A DNA stretch of 64,000 bases from the NCBI GenBank assembly GCA_944990035.1, contig CALYLX010000142.1:1736001-1800000 (forward strand). The letters run 5' to 3'. Both the position numbers and the translations under genes were made by a program. Source of the stretch: Clitopilus passeckerianus (Eukaryota; Basidiomycota; Agaricomycetes; Agaricales; Entolomataceae). This document shows positions 33,644-44,996 of the stretch, piece after piece; positions within the stretch are counted from its first letter, which is position 1, and the number at the start of each line of letters is the position of its first letter. The notes under the pieces are model-generated. The model made no database searches and was not told where the DNA came from. It saw nothing but the letters and a program-made list of their open reading frames with translations.

Positions 33644-35198
33644 TCAAGCGTAACCATCTTTGCCTGGAACCACACCATAAGCCGGGCCGTTCTTGCCAAA
33701 CATCTTGCGCAGATCACTAGCCAAAGCGACGGGCTGCTCGTGAGCGGCGAAATGTCCTCCAGCGTCATGTTCGTTGAGGAACACCAAAGAGGCGTGTTTG
33801 ATCCAGCTACAGACGAAGTCAGCTTCGACGGACAGGCCGGCAGACTGTGGATAAGCGTCACCTTCGAGGGAAACTGATGAGTTCTCGGGGGAACTTCGAG
33901 ATACCCATTGGGACCTTGCTGAGGACGGGGTCGACGAAGGCGGAAGGGCGTTGGCCAGCGATTTCGTAGTAGATTCGCAAAGACGCTGTAGGGCCCGCTC
34001 GGGAGAACCAGTAGATTGAGATCCATGTCAGGACTGAAAGAAAGTAACCCATCAATAGGTTGCCAGGAGGTATAAGAGGTTGCCTTACCTTCGTCGTCTT
34101 CCCAAGGATATTTGTCGGTCCACTCAACGAGCTTTTCGTAAATCCAGGCAAGGAGGCCAACAGGGGAGTCAGTCAATCCATAACCAAGGGTTTGAGGCTT
34201 GCTTGACTGCTCTTGGTAGTAACCTGAACCTTTGGTCTGGAACCACATGCTGCGTTCAAGGCCGGCCTTGTCCTTCTCGTCGTATCCAAGGCCTGGGACA
34301 TAAGAGAGCAGGTGGGACAACAGCAGGAAAGGACGCTTGGGCCCAGGTGGCGCACCGCTATCAAGGAAGGTATAAGATACAGTGTATTCGAGAAATGTAG
34401 ATGACGTACAGAGGGAAGTTCGTATGCCACGCTTTGCTATGCTTCCCGCCATACACTTGGGCAATGTGCCGAGTGATCTAAATAAACCAACTCGTTGGCT
34501 TTGATGCTACACAATAGTTTGAAACGCTTACTATATATCCCCAGTCGCCACCCTGGGTGACTAGTAAGGACTTGAGCAGGAGAAGCAGGGTATACCAAAG
34601 TCAGCTCACCATATTCGTTGTATCCGAGCGAAACCATGAGCTTATTGCCCACTTCTGCATATTGGTCAAGGCCGAAGCCTTTCTTCGTAGGTGCTTGTGA
34701 GAATCCGTAGCCTGGAAGGCTGATAGCAACGACATGGAAGCTTGGATGCTCTGCAGAGGACTCGACAAGAAGAGGTAATAGCTTGCGGACTTCATAGAAG
34801 CTACCAGGCCCTATTGACACAATCTAAGACACAGCTTGGATTCAGGTTTTTGGGTATTACTCACACCCGTGCACGAACAGTAGAGGAATGGCGTTCTCGA
34901 CGTTGCTTTTCTTGTGGATGTAATGGATGTTGAGCGTTCCGTGGTTGTCGACGGCTATGTCTCTGGTAAATTGAGGGAGATCTTCGTTCAGAGCGGCCTC
35001 ATGCTTCCTCCAGTCGTAGCCGTCTTTCCACCGAGCAGCGAGACGCTTGACGTCCGCTAAAGGAGCCCCGTATTCCCATTCTGCACCCTCGAGTTCGTCA
35101 GGGAAGGTGGAAATCCCAAGCCTCTGTTTCAAGGCAGTAATCGTCTCTTCCGGTATGGAAATTTTGAAAGGTGTCTCTGGGCCAGCTGAGGACGACAT
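33644..35198 (-). CDS. Epoxide hydrolase (EHN plus alpha/beta hydrolase), copy 1
   Basis: Microsomal-type epoxide hydrolase family, hydrolysing epoxides to diols, perhaps in detoxification. Residues about 1-110 are the EHN domain ([19 protein letters not shown] ... [10 protein letters not shown]). The oxyanion motif HGWPGS is created by splicing GGG-T to GG-CCT (intron about 34820-34870). The nucleophile Asp is in TQGGDWGYI. The cap continues [25 protein letters not shown], and the catalytic His is in [13 protein letters not shown]. The stop TGA is at 33644-33646, giving the C-terminus [15 protein letters not shown] box is at 35247-35254, about 50 bp from the ATG. No transmembrane anchor is visible at the N-terminus, so the product is probably soluble. 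It is a paralogue of the gene at 51219-52832, on the opposite strand. Confidence 0.88.
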
Positions 35199-35246
35199 TG
35201 AAGTGGGTAAAGGCGTAAAGCCTCCTTACAAATCAGGCTACAATAG

Positions 35247-35254
35247 TTTATATA
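35247..35254 (-). promoter_or_regulatory. TATA box of epoxide hydrolase copy 1
   Basis: TATATAAA on the minus strand, 50 bp upstream of the ATG at 35198. Copy 2 has a TATA-like sequence at a comparable distance. Confidence 0.55.
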
Positions 35255-35736
35255 GCGGCCAACATAGATCTGCTTCCGGCGTGGGAGACCGAGGACGACC
35301 GTAAAGAGCTGATAACCATGAGGGGACCGCCTAAAGAGCAGCTGAACTCGGGCTCGGGCTTGCATCAATCGCGAACGATAACGAACGCACGTGGCGTTAC
35401 CTGTCACGATTTAACGACGCGTCTTTCACGCGTCTGAATTTCTTGGGTGCAAGTTGAGGCATCAATTCAAAGGATTAATGAGGTCATTTCACCTTCAGAA
35501 GTTAAATATCGTGATGTTTCTGTTCTCGTCGGGAACCCTCACCCTGACCAGTTCATACAAGGATTGTTTGGAGGGTTCACTAGATGACGATGGGTGGGAG
35601 ACAATCGTAAAGACAATTAATCTTGTGAGAGATGAGCAGATTTAAATTTGTACTGGTTCAGAGGTACATGACCCAGATACTATAGGAAAGATTCTCTTAG
35701 TCTACGGTAGTGCTCCTCCGCTTCCAAGCATATTTC

Positions 35737-36346
35737 CTAATCAAGGAGCGGAATGATTGTGAAGGTCTGATCATCTCCAGGGTTGCTAGCAAGGGATTTG
35801 GCCTTAATCTTACATTGAAAATTTAGAACTGCTTGTGTAATTGGTTGCAATAGTGCTACATACCTGGGTAAAAGGATCGTCACTAGTAACAGTCCAAGCC
35901 CTGCCCTTGCTGTTTGAGATGCTGTAAAGGGGGCGTGCTTCAGCGATTGAATACAATCAAACCTTGCCAGAAAGTGTTTTACCTGTAAGCGGGACGCCCC
36001 TTGACTTCTCCAACTTGCTTTATAGTCCATTTATCCGGCTGGGGGTAATCGAGCAAAATGGCGAAAAGACCGTCGTCGATCAACGCGGTGGGGCTACGGC
36101 CATTCTCAAGAATGTATTCCTCCGGGCCAACTTGACGCAAGAGCCACTGCATACAAAGAGCGGATGGTTAAGTTGTCGTCTAGACGTGGGGCTCGGATGA
36201 TCTGGAGAACTCACCTCGCAACGGGCTTTGTCTCGATCCTGCTTAGTGAAGGAAAAAACGCGCTTCGGGACCAAAGATCGATCTTCATATGTGTATGGTG
36301 TATATTGGAGTTCCGTGAGAGTTAGGCGTTCAACAGGATGTACCAC
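35737..36346 (-). CDS. Serine protease inhibitor I66-like (beta-trefoil), 5' end unresolved
   Basis: Resembles the fungal peptidase inhibitor I66 family (cospin-like), small beta-trefoil proteins thought to defend fruiting bodies against animal serine proteases. Exons on the minus strand give YEDRSLVPKRVFSF, WLLRQVGPEEYILENGR, SPTALIDDGLFAILLDYPQP, DKWTIKQVGEVKGRPAYR, then ISNSKGRAWTVTSDDPFTQ and IKAKSLASNPGDDQTFTII before TAG at 35737-35739. The EDRSLVPK stretch and the PTALIDDGLFA segment are the strongest family landmarks. No convincing start codon precedes EDRSL: in frame there is a TAA at about 36350, and the upstream ATG at 36446-36448 is separated by it. Either an intron is hidden or the 5' end has decayed. 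Function by similarity only. Confidence 0.55.
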
Positions 36347-38066
36347 AGTGGGTTATCGATTTCGACAGCCTGAAGCACCTGGCTTTATAGCAATGCGGTT
36401 GACAGGTTGCCCCAAACCAAGGACAACAAATGGTTCCCAGCCGAACATTCTGTGGATTAGATGAACAGGAGGAATGCATACAATCCGTCATGAATACGTC
36501 TCGCTTGAGATCAACAGTTAACATTAATTAATGTGGCACTGCAGTTGGCTGATCTCTTTGCAACCAGTACAACCTATTTGGACCATACTTATCCCAGACA
36601 ATTACAGGGGAGAAAGAGAATATTATCGAGGAGTAGAACACAGAAAGTAAGGTGGCAAAACCCGATATAGGCTCTAATAGTAATTGGATATCTCAAAGCC
36701 TCTGCGATTACTGGGTTGACCCACAGGCCCGAATCACGCAGAGCCCTGCATCGTCGCCTTCATTCAAGCATTCCAGGTGTCATAATTCATTGTAGTCGGT
36801 GCAAAGGTGGCTGCGGCGGGAAGATGGGGGCGAATATCCTCGCGCCACTGTATCTGTGCATGTAAACAGTGAAATGTGAGGTCGAGCTCGCACTGAGCTA
36901 ATTAAGTTGAATAAGACCGATCTCACCATTGCTGCCGTTTATCAGTGCGAATTTGTATTCCTCCCAGACGAAGGTAAAGATGGCGGAGAGTAACACGATC
37001 CTTGAATAAGAGTATAGAATAACTATTGATCTGTCAAGCACCGAGTTTGTTCGCTACGGTAAGAAAGGCCTTTCCCCGGATCTGACGCGCGCCTTGTCTC
37101 CATATCCTTCGAGAATGACGTCTTAAGAGGCACCGTCAAGAACATTCCAGGCATGCAATGGCGTCGAAAGACAATGGGATGAGATCAGAAAGAACAGTGG
37201 AATTCCAGGCGCTCATACAGAATTTGATGCCAACGATAAGCCAGTAGCCCATGTCTCCTTTCCTCACCTTTCCACTTTGCTAAGGGTAGACAATTGCCTT
37301 TGACACCAACTTTGATCCATGAAAGAGGGCGGCTCCTTGTTCGGCCAACTTCAGTGTTGTCCACGAGTTGACGGATTTCTCGGATTGCTTAAGTTCGTTG
37401 CACAACTATTTCTAGGATCCGTAGGTTCACGGCCGCCGAATAGACGCGTCATTGGGGCGTCCGGGGGCTTAAGTTCCGCCACGAACAAATGGAACATCTT
37501 CTAAACTCAAGGCTGTAGCCGATAACAATGGTCGAATAATAAAGAACATTGGTAGACTTTCCAACCACTTTAAAGTTTGACGGGTGTGAGCACGTCATAA
37601 GAGAGTACCGCAAGTCAAGGCTTGAGAATTGGCCAAAAAGTTCTAGCAGAGATGTCACTGGATGCTGAATGCGGTCGGCGAAAAAAGACTGCATTCTCAA
37701 AGATGTTTTCAAGTCAGAAGACCGTGACGCCGTTGCCAGACGAGGGCAGCATCAGATTCGTGGGAAACAGGAGTGGCGTGAGCTGACTAAAGCGTTCCAC
37801 TTCCACGTGGCGTGACGTCTGGCGTCTTGTGAGTAATTTAAACGCCAGGGTAGGCGCGCGCCTGAACTACAAGCCACCAGCAGTGTAGGTTTGCCTGGTT
37901 TTAGCTAGAAAAAGGAGGCATAACTAGAGAAGATCACGCACTAGCGTCGCGAAATTATCCCAAAACCTACGAGTCACGTCATTCTCCAGACACGACTCCC
38001 AGGTTTAGTACCTCAACGTTACTACGAGTTACTCTGAGAGGTACGTTGGTCCGGGCCATGAAATGG

Positions 38067-38086
38067 CCACGTTTCCGCAAACGTGG
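38067..38086. repeat. Inverted repeat, 8-bp arms with 4-nt loop
   Basis: CCACGTTT, loop ccgc, AAACGTGG. It is perfect, lying 45 bp left of another dyad. Confidence 0.6.
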
Positions 38087-38131
38087 ATAATCAGGAGGGT
38101 TCGCAACGGCCACATTTGGTCGGCCGAGTGA

Positions 38132-38149
38132 ACGTTCGTGAACGAACGT
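38132..38149. repeat. Inverted repeat, 8-bp arms with 2-nt centre
   Basis: ACGTTCGT, GA, ACGAACGT. It is flanked by CGGCCGAGTG immediately to the left and a second CGGCCGAGTG about 40 bp to the right. Confidence 0.6.
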
Positions 38150-39229
38150 AATTCGCGTAGTCTCTGAGTACGGCCGAGTGCAAAATTTCGTAGAAAACCC
38201 ACGGATAACCTCTTCAAGTAGCTTGGCGAACGGACTATCTGTCTCGTTAAGGGTTGCATCGGCGTTAGCGAGTTTGGGAGAAAACTTCGTATTCCCGTTC
38301 GAGTAACCTGAAGAGCCCGGAACTGGACTGCGTTGCCATGAGTCCGAGCACGGGGATTTACTGACTGAACATGATCGCCCTCATCCCTGAACAGGAAAGC
38401 TCTGGGGTGAAAAAATATGGGGTAAACGAGGCTATAATTGCCGCCGGGACGTGTTTAGGCGCTTTCAGCGAATAATTCCGCGAAGGTCCGGGGTCAAAGA
38501 AAACATACCGGAGTGACGAAGTTATGACATTATGAGCGTTCGGAGTGAGCTTTTGGGGCCAGAATCAGGCGGGCCTCAAGGTAAAATCTCTTCAGAACTG
38601 TTCCCAGTATGAGTTCATCCCGCTAACCTCGTTGAACCCGGCAATATCTCGAGTTGAGAGCGACTTTTCAAGCGGGCTCGGAAGCGAAGCCCAGTAGAAT
38701 GTGTGCCTGTTTCCCCGCACTGTCAAGCGAGTAGGCGATGCATTCCGGAATGTCAGAGTTGCCTTGGTTCGTGGGCTTTGAGCAACGAATGAGGGAATAT
38801 GGCGCGTCCATTACGCTGTCAATACGGAAACAGAATGGAAAATTCGTCTTCATTTTATTCCGTGTTGCCGTTAACTGAGTTTGAGCACAGCAAAGGCCGT
38901 AGAATTGAGATCATGTGACTGGACGGATATGCACCGTTTGACTTGCCGTTTGAACGTTTTTTCATGAAACTGATCCATGGTCCGAAAGTTCAGAATTTGT
39001 AGGCACGTTAAGGGCCAAAGAAAGCCAGAAACTAGCATCCGAAATGCAGTCTAATTTCAGAGTTTTGTCCGGAACTCGTGTTGAATCCACAAAAGTAAAC
39101 AAATCGAACTTACATTATAAAGGTCGACCCCAATTTCACTTGATCGATACCGGTTTTCCGTTTTCACGTCCATCTCTCCCATTTTTGCATTCTCGCCGTT
39201 GCTGAACGCATCGGTCAACCAAAAGTACA

Positions 39230-42200
39230 ATGTCGACAACACCATCAACACCGCTCAGCGCGGCGCGCATAGATCCTAGTTTACTCTCAGCAGCTAGTCG
39301 TAATGGTAGCGATACATCGCTCAATCGCGTTAAGAACCTTCCCGGATACACCACACCAGTCTTCAAAGGCAAGGACGAACAACGAGCGCTCGTCGAGAAA
39401 GAGGTTGCGGCAAAGGTCCGGTCAACGCCTGACATCATCTCGACGCGGTTCGCTTAACTAACACCCATTGTACAGGGCTTTATCCCTCGCGAGCTTGTGG
39501 CCAACGAAGTTCAATGGTTCTACGAGCACCTCGGTATCGACGATACCTACTTCGAAAAGGAAGATCGTACTGTCATCTCAGACCACATCATTGCACTATT
39601 CGGTGCCAAGATTTTAGCCTACACCAAGCATGATCCTAGCCAGCTGGTGATTGATCTTGAGAAGATTGACGAGAATGGCGCAACATTCATTCATACCAGT
39701 CCTCCGGGGTTGACCGTCAATGAAGGTCCTGGTTCCAAATGCGAAGCACTGTAAGTACTCTGATATAGTCGTTATGATTCCTCATTGACGAAAACTTCGC
39801 CTTTAGCATCGACGAGAAATTCTTCGACCAATCCTCGCCCGAGAATGCATTCCGCCTGGAAACCTTCCGTTCTGCTGGGTCGGTTTCCGCAACAGCTTCT
39901 CAACAGCTCCGATGCTACTTCGTCTCGAAGTGCAACCTGCCACCTCCCCCGGCTGACTCTACTGCCAAGACTGACATTCGAACGGTCTCCGATCCCGTGT
40001 TTTTGCAAAAGGCCACTCAGAACACGCTGGACATCTACCAGAATGTATGCATTTATTCCCTACTAGACCGAACTCTTACTTATGTCTATAATCAGGTTAT
40101 GTGGAACGTTGAGACCCGTTATGGGCCAGTCATAGAAGTCTTTGAGGTTGAAGGCACTCGCGAACGTCGCCTCGTCATTGGCTACAAGATGGGTGGTACC
40201 AACAAGTTCTTCAGCGCCCTCTCCAATCTCTATCACTTCTATTCCCTGTACTCGACGCGTAAATACGTTGGTACGCCTATTTTGTTCATTTCGTTTTCTT
40301 TCACTTAATCGTGCTTTGCAGAGCAATTCTCGAACGGGATCACCATCATCTCACTGTATCTCAGGCCATTGCCTGATGACACCGTTGCACCTCCCATCGA
40401 ACATTCGATCTTCCAAGTCATGAAGGAGGCTTCGCTTCTCTTCTGTCTGCCAGACAACCCATACTTCTTGTCAAAGGGACATGCTGTTCAGGAAGCCACC
40501 TACGCTTGTACGTTCCTTGCTTTTATTTTCTGAGGCTCCAACTGAAGTTCTCTGCCCAGACTCCGGTTGGATCTTCGCCCAACACTTCTGTAACCGATTG
40601 GGCCCTGCATACCTCCAGCTCAAGAACGTCCTTAATGAGAATGACCCTACCCATGCCGAGGTGCTCAACAACATCAAGCGTCGCTTCCGTGAGGAGACCT
40701 TCACTCGCGAGAGTATCGCCGAGGTCATCCATGCATACCCTGATTTGGTAAGGCTTGCTTATATGCGGTCAAACTGGGTTTGCTCACTCTTCATAGATTC
40801 GTCTGCTCTACGTCAACTTCGCAATGACGCATTATCCTGGATCTGAGGAGGCGCAGTTGATGCCTACCTTGTCCTACCAACGTCTGCAGACCATCCAGCC
40901 CTTGACTGATGAGGAGCTGTACGACAAGATTCGCAGGACCGTCACGAACAAACATGAGCTGCAAGTTCTGGAGAGCTTCTTGATCTTCAATAAGTATGGG
41001 TTTTGACTCGTTCCCGCTACCCACACATGCTCATCCTTCTTGTAGGAATGTCCTCAAGACGAACTTCTACCAGCCAACTAAGGTTGCATTGTCCTTCCGC
41101 CTTGCACCCGAATTCCTTCCCGAGATCGAGTACCCGAAGAAGCCCTTCGGCATGTTCTTCGTCATTGGTAAGGCTTGCATAAGTTATATACGTGATTGAC
41201 GAGACTAAAGCGTTATCAGGAAACGAATTCAGAGGATTCCACATCCGCTTCCGAGATGTCGCTCGAGGCGGTATTCGACTCGTCAGGTCCCGCAACAAGG
41301 AGAACTATTCGATTAACCAGCGCATGTTGTTCGACGAGAACTACGCTCTTGCTTCCACCCAGAACCTCAAGAACAAGGACATCCCAGAAGGTGGTGCTAA
41401 AGGAACCATTTTGCCCTCGCTTGGTGCCAACCCTCGTCGCTGCTTCGAGAAATACGTTGATGTGAGCATTCTCATGTGGCCGCCCTCTACAAGTGCTCAT
41501 GCGTCATTGTTTTTAGGCGATCGTCGATCTACTTATTCCTGGCCAGACCCCTGGCATTAAAGAGCGATTGGTGGATCATTACGGGAAGCCAGAGATCTTG
41601 TTCTTCGGTCCGGACGAGGGTACTGCAGACATGATGGACTGGGCTGCTTGTATGTATCTGGGGCTGAGTGATCTACGTTTCCATACTGATCTATCTTCTG
41701 AACAGTGCATGCTCGTGAGAGAGGCGCGGACACTTGGTGGAAGTCGTTTACCACCGGCAAGAGTGCCGCTGCGTTGGGAGGTATTCCGCATGATACCTAC
41801 GGCATGACCTCGAGGTCTATCCGCCAATATGTGCTTGGCATCTACAAACAACTCGGCCTTAGGGAGAAGGATATCACGAAGGTGCAGACTGGTGGGCCAG
41901 ATGGTGATCTTGGATCGAGTGAGTGCTTTCGGATGCGCCTGATATTCTACAGCACATGCTAATATGAATCGTAGACGAGATCTTACTTTCAAGCGATAAA
42001 ACCGTGGCTATCATCGACGGCAGCGGTGTTCTCGCAGATCCTGCTGGGATCAACCGCGAGGAGCTTACTCGTCTTGCTAAACTCCGCATACCCGTCGGAA
42101 ACTTCGACACATCGAAGCTCAGCAAGGATGGATACCTTGTTAGGGTCGAGGATCAAGACCTCAAGCTTCCTTGTAAGAAACCAATACTCATGTATGATGG

Positions 42201-43102
42201 CTGCTTGCTGATCAGCCCTGTTAGCTGGAGAAATCGTCATTGACGGCACAGACTTCAGGAATGGCGCCCACTTACGCTTCAAGGCGGATCTCTTCGTACC
42301 TTGCGGTGGCAGGTAAATGTTCCTCTTTGATTTGACTTTCTTGTTGATGCTTACTATGTTTCTTCAAGACCTGAAGCCGTGAACATCTCTAACGTTGCTG
42401 CATTAGTCGACACTGAGGGAAAGCCTCATTTCAAGTACATCGTCGAGGGCGCCAATCTCTTCTTTACTCAGCAAGCACGTCTTCATCTCGAGAAGCGCAA
42501 GGTTGTCCTCTTCAAGGACTCCAGCGCCAACAAGGGTGGAGTTACCAGTTCCTCACTAGAAGTCTTGGCCGGTCTAGCGCTTGACACCGACGAGTACACC
42601 AACCTCATGATCTTCAAGGACAACAAGCCGTCGCAGTTCTACCTTAACTATGTCGAGGATGTCCAGGAGAAGATCGCTGAAAATGCCGCTGCTGAGTTCT
42701 TGTGCATCTGGCGCGAGCATGCACGCTTGAACGGAGCTAAGCCTCGTTCGACCATTTCTGACGAGCTCTCATCCACCCTCAACGACCTGCAAGCAGAGCT
42801 GGAGGCATCAGATCTTTTCGACGATCTTCCCAGCCGGAAAGGCGTCATGCAACGAGCCATTCCTGAGACTCTCGTCAAGGAAGTCGGTCTCGACAAGCTG
42901 CTTGAGAGGCTACCCATCACTTACCAGAAGGCACTCTTCTCCAGCTACGTCAGTTCCCACTTCGTGAGTATTTCAGCTTCCTTTGAGGGGATTGCCGCTT
43001 ACATACTCTCTGCAGATTTACAAGTACGGCGTCAATGCATCGAGCGTCGATTTCTTCCACTTTGCACGCGACCTCAGCCAACCTCTTACTGGCAAAAACT
43101 AA
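39230..43102 (+). CDS. GDH2: NAD-specific glutamate dehydrogenase, large fungal type (GDH2)
   Basis: Catabolic NAD-dependent glutamate dehydrogenase (glutamate to 2-oxoglutarate plus ammonium), mitochondrial or cytosolic in fungi. ATG at 39230; about 14 short introns, with exon blocks beginning near 39477, 39806, 40095, 40320, 40559, 40797, 41045, 41219, 41518, 41705, 41975, 42222, 42370 and 43016. The protein is about 1,050 residues. The N-terminal half is the regulatory region (NEVQWFYEHLGID; LVIGYKMGGTNKFFSAL). The catalytic half has VARGGIRLVRSRNKENYSI, then IPEGGAKGTILPSLGA with the catalytic Lys, PDEGTADMMDWAA, GGIPHDTYGMTSRSIRQYV and QTGGPDGDLGSNEIL (dinucleotide binding), GGRPEAVNIS, and YIVEGANLFFTQQARL. 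It ends DLSQPLTGKN with TAA at 43100-43102. Junctions checked are all in frame (for example WAA-LHARERGADTWW). Confidence 0.93.
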
Positions 43103-43356
43103 TCATCTGCATTTCTTTTTGGGCTTATCTCCACCGCATATCCCTTCGCATAAAGCATCATTAACAGTGGATAAATGTACAATATAATACTTGAACCAAT
43201 TCAATGGACTCTTTACTTTTCCTCCGAACAATGAAAATCTTGTCAATGTCATGATCTATGATTATTCATCGGATAGTTGGTCTGTCGGAATTCGGATGCA
43301 TCGCCTGACATCTACCGCAACATTGACCACTTTGAGATTGCAGATAAAGGACATTC

Positions 43357-44996
43357 ATGGCATCTCTCAACGAACATAAACCAACTGCTGGCTCCTTACT
43401 GGACAACTTAAAGGGAAAAAGCTCAGACTTCGACGAAATTCCGGTCATGTAGGTCTATTCTGTGACCCGGCCTCTTGGATCAGGAGAGCAATAACCTCTG
43501 TGTCCGTCCAAAAAGCGATCTGCAGGAACTGCAAGATAACATAGACGGACTGTCTGCAAAGGTCAGGGACGCATGTGTAAATGTAAGTCATGGTCACTCA
43601 AACATTTGTCGAGACCCCATTCCCCATTTTTATCGTGTGAGCTCACCTGTTTTCCCGACATGAGGTGGGGTTCTTTTACGGTAGGAGTCTATAGCCCATG
43701 CGGTTGGTGGCGGCATCTCAGGCCAGCTTGTGCCTTTGACTATTCATAGTGAAGAACCATGACATACCTGATCATGTCATTTCGAATACCGTGGAAGCTG
43801 GGAAACGCTTCTTTGCTCAATCTCTCGAGTCGAAAATGGAGGTATGGTGCTCCGCATATGCCGTGTGTGCTCGCCACACCCTAAACATGTCTAGATTGAC
43901 ATCCGGAAAAGTGAGAATTTCAAGGGCTATACGGCCCTCTTACAAGAGAACGTTGATCCCGCTGGCCTCGGGGATATGCACGAGGCATTCGATATAGGAT
44001 GGGAGAGCGAGAGTGCTTCAGCCACAGGAGATATGTACGGACACAACCTCTGGCCGCGGGACCTGCTCGGGTTTAAGGAGCCTGTCGCCACATACTAGTG
44101 TGTTACTCACTTAGCTCGTTCCGTGGAATGCGCTTTGACCTCTCCAGCCATCATGCTATCCGCCTAGGAAAAACTCTGTTTTCACTCTTCGCCCTCGCCT
44201 TGGACCTTCCGAAGGACTTTTTCGAGGATAAAGTTTGGCTTCCAGCCAACATCACATAATTTGTGTTAATTCTCCTCCCTACCTGTCAGATCACAAGGCC
44301 AGCAGCAATCATGCGCCTGTTGCACTATCCTCCTCAGCCACCATCAGTGAAATTGAACGACAGGCAGATAGGTATTGGGGCACATACAGAGTAGGTCATT
44401 TGTATTCCTTCACTATGATATGAACGCGAACCCGTTTGTCCAGTTATGAGGCAAGTCCTTCGATTGAACCCTCGTGTCTTCATTCATTCACGAACCTCCA
44501 TTAAAGTGCTTCACGATTCTTTGGCAAGATGACGTCGGGGGTCTTCAAGTCCAAAATACAAATGGTAAATGGATCGGTGCAAATCCCATCCCAGGCACCT
44601 TGGTAATCAAGTATGTTGCCTAGAATCTCGTATTCGATTCCGGTCTTGACATTACTAGCCTCGGAGATCAATTTGCTCGCTGGACAAGTGAGAACATGAG
44701 GCCTTAAATTTTCAACTCCCATTCAATGATTACTGCTCAGATGATGTCTTCAAGTCTACACCCCACCGTGCCATCAATCGGTCGGGGGAAGAGAGGTATT
44801 CTATACCCTTGTTTTTCGGCACGGATTACGACGTTCCCCTAATCGTAAGTTGCTTTGGTTTGTCGCTTTGCCTCAAGCCGGGCTCAAATATTACTAGCCT
44901 ATACCTACATGTGTTTCTGCCGATCGACCTGCGAAGTATGAGGTGGTAACCGCGGGGGAATATGTTAAATCACGCCTAGCTGCAACCTACGTGTGA
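43357..44996 (+). CDS. 2-oxoglutarate/Fe(II)-dependent dioxygenase (isopenicillin N synthase-like)
   Basis: Non-haem iron oxygenase of the DIOX_N/2OG-FeII superfamily. ATG at 43357; early exons encode FDEIPVI then a helix block LQDNIDGLSAKVRDACVN and VGFFYVKNHDIPDHVISNT. Later exons encode ENFKGYTALLQENVDP, MHEAFDIGWE, GMRFDLSSHHAIRLGKTLFSLFALALDLPKDFF and ASIMRLLHYPPQPPS. The iron ligands are HTD (in IGAHTDYECFTILWQDD) and the distal His in STPHRAINRSGEERYSIPLFFG, with Arg-x-Ser for 2-oxoglutarate. The Asp codon is split across a 7-nt exon at 44444-44450 whose downstream intron (44451-44506) has a GC donor (gcaagt). The last exon ends VKSRLAATYV with TGA at 44994-44996. The substrate is not predictable. 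Confidence 0.85.

Larger units (their letters stand above)
36347..39229. other. Long gene-free region with dyad symmetries
   Basis: About 2.9 kb with no supported ORF, tRNA or transposon domain. It contains a dyad-rich stretch at about 38060-38190, including two short inverted repeats and a repeated CGGCCGAGTG. Beyond the promoter of the glutamate dehydrogenase at the right end, I cannot say what it does. Confidence 0.5.
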
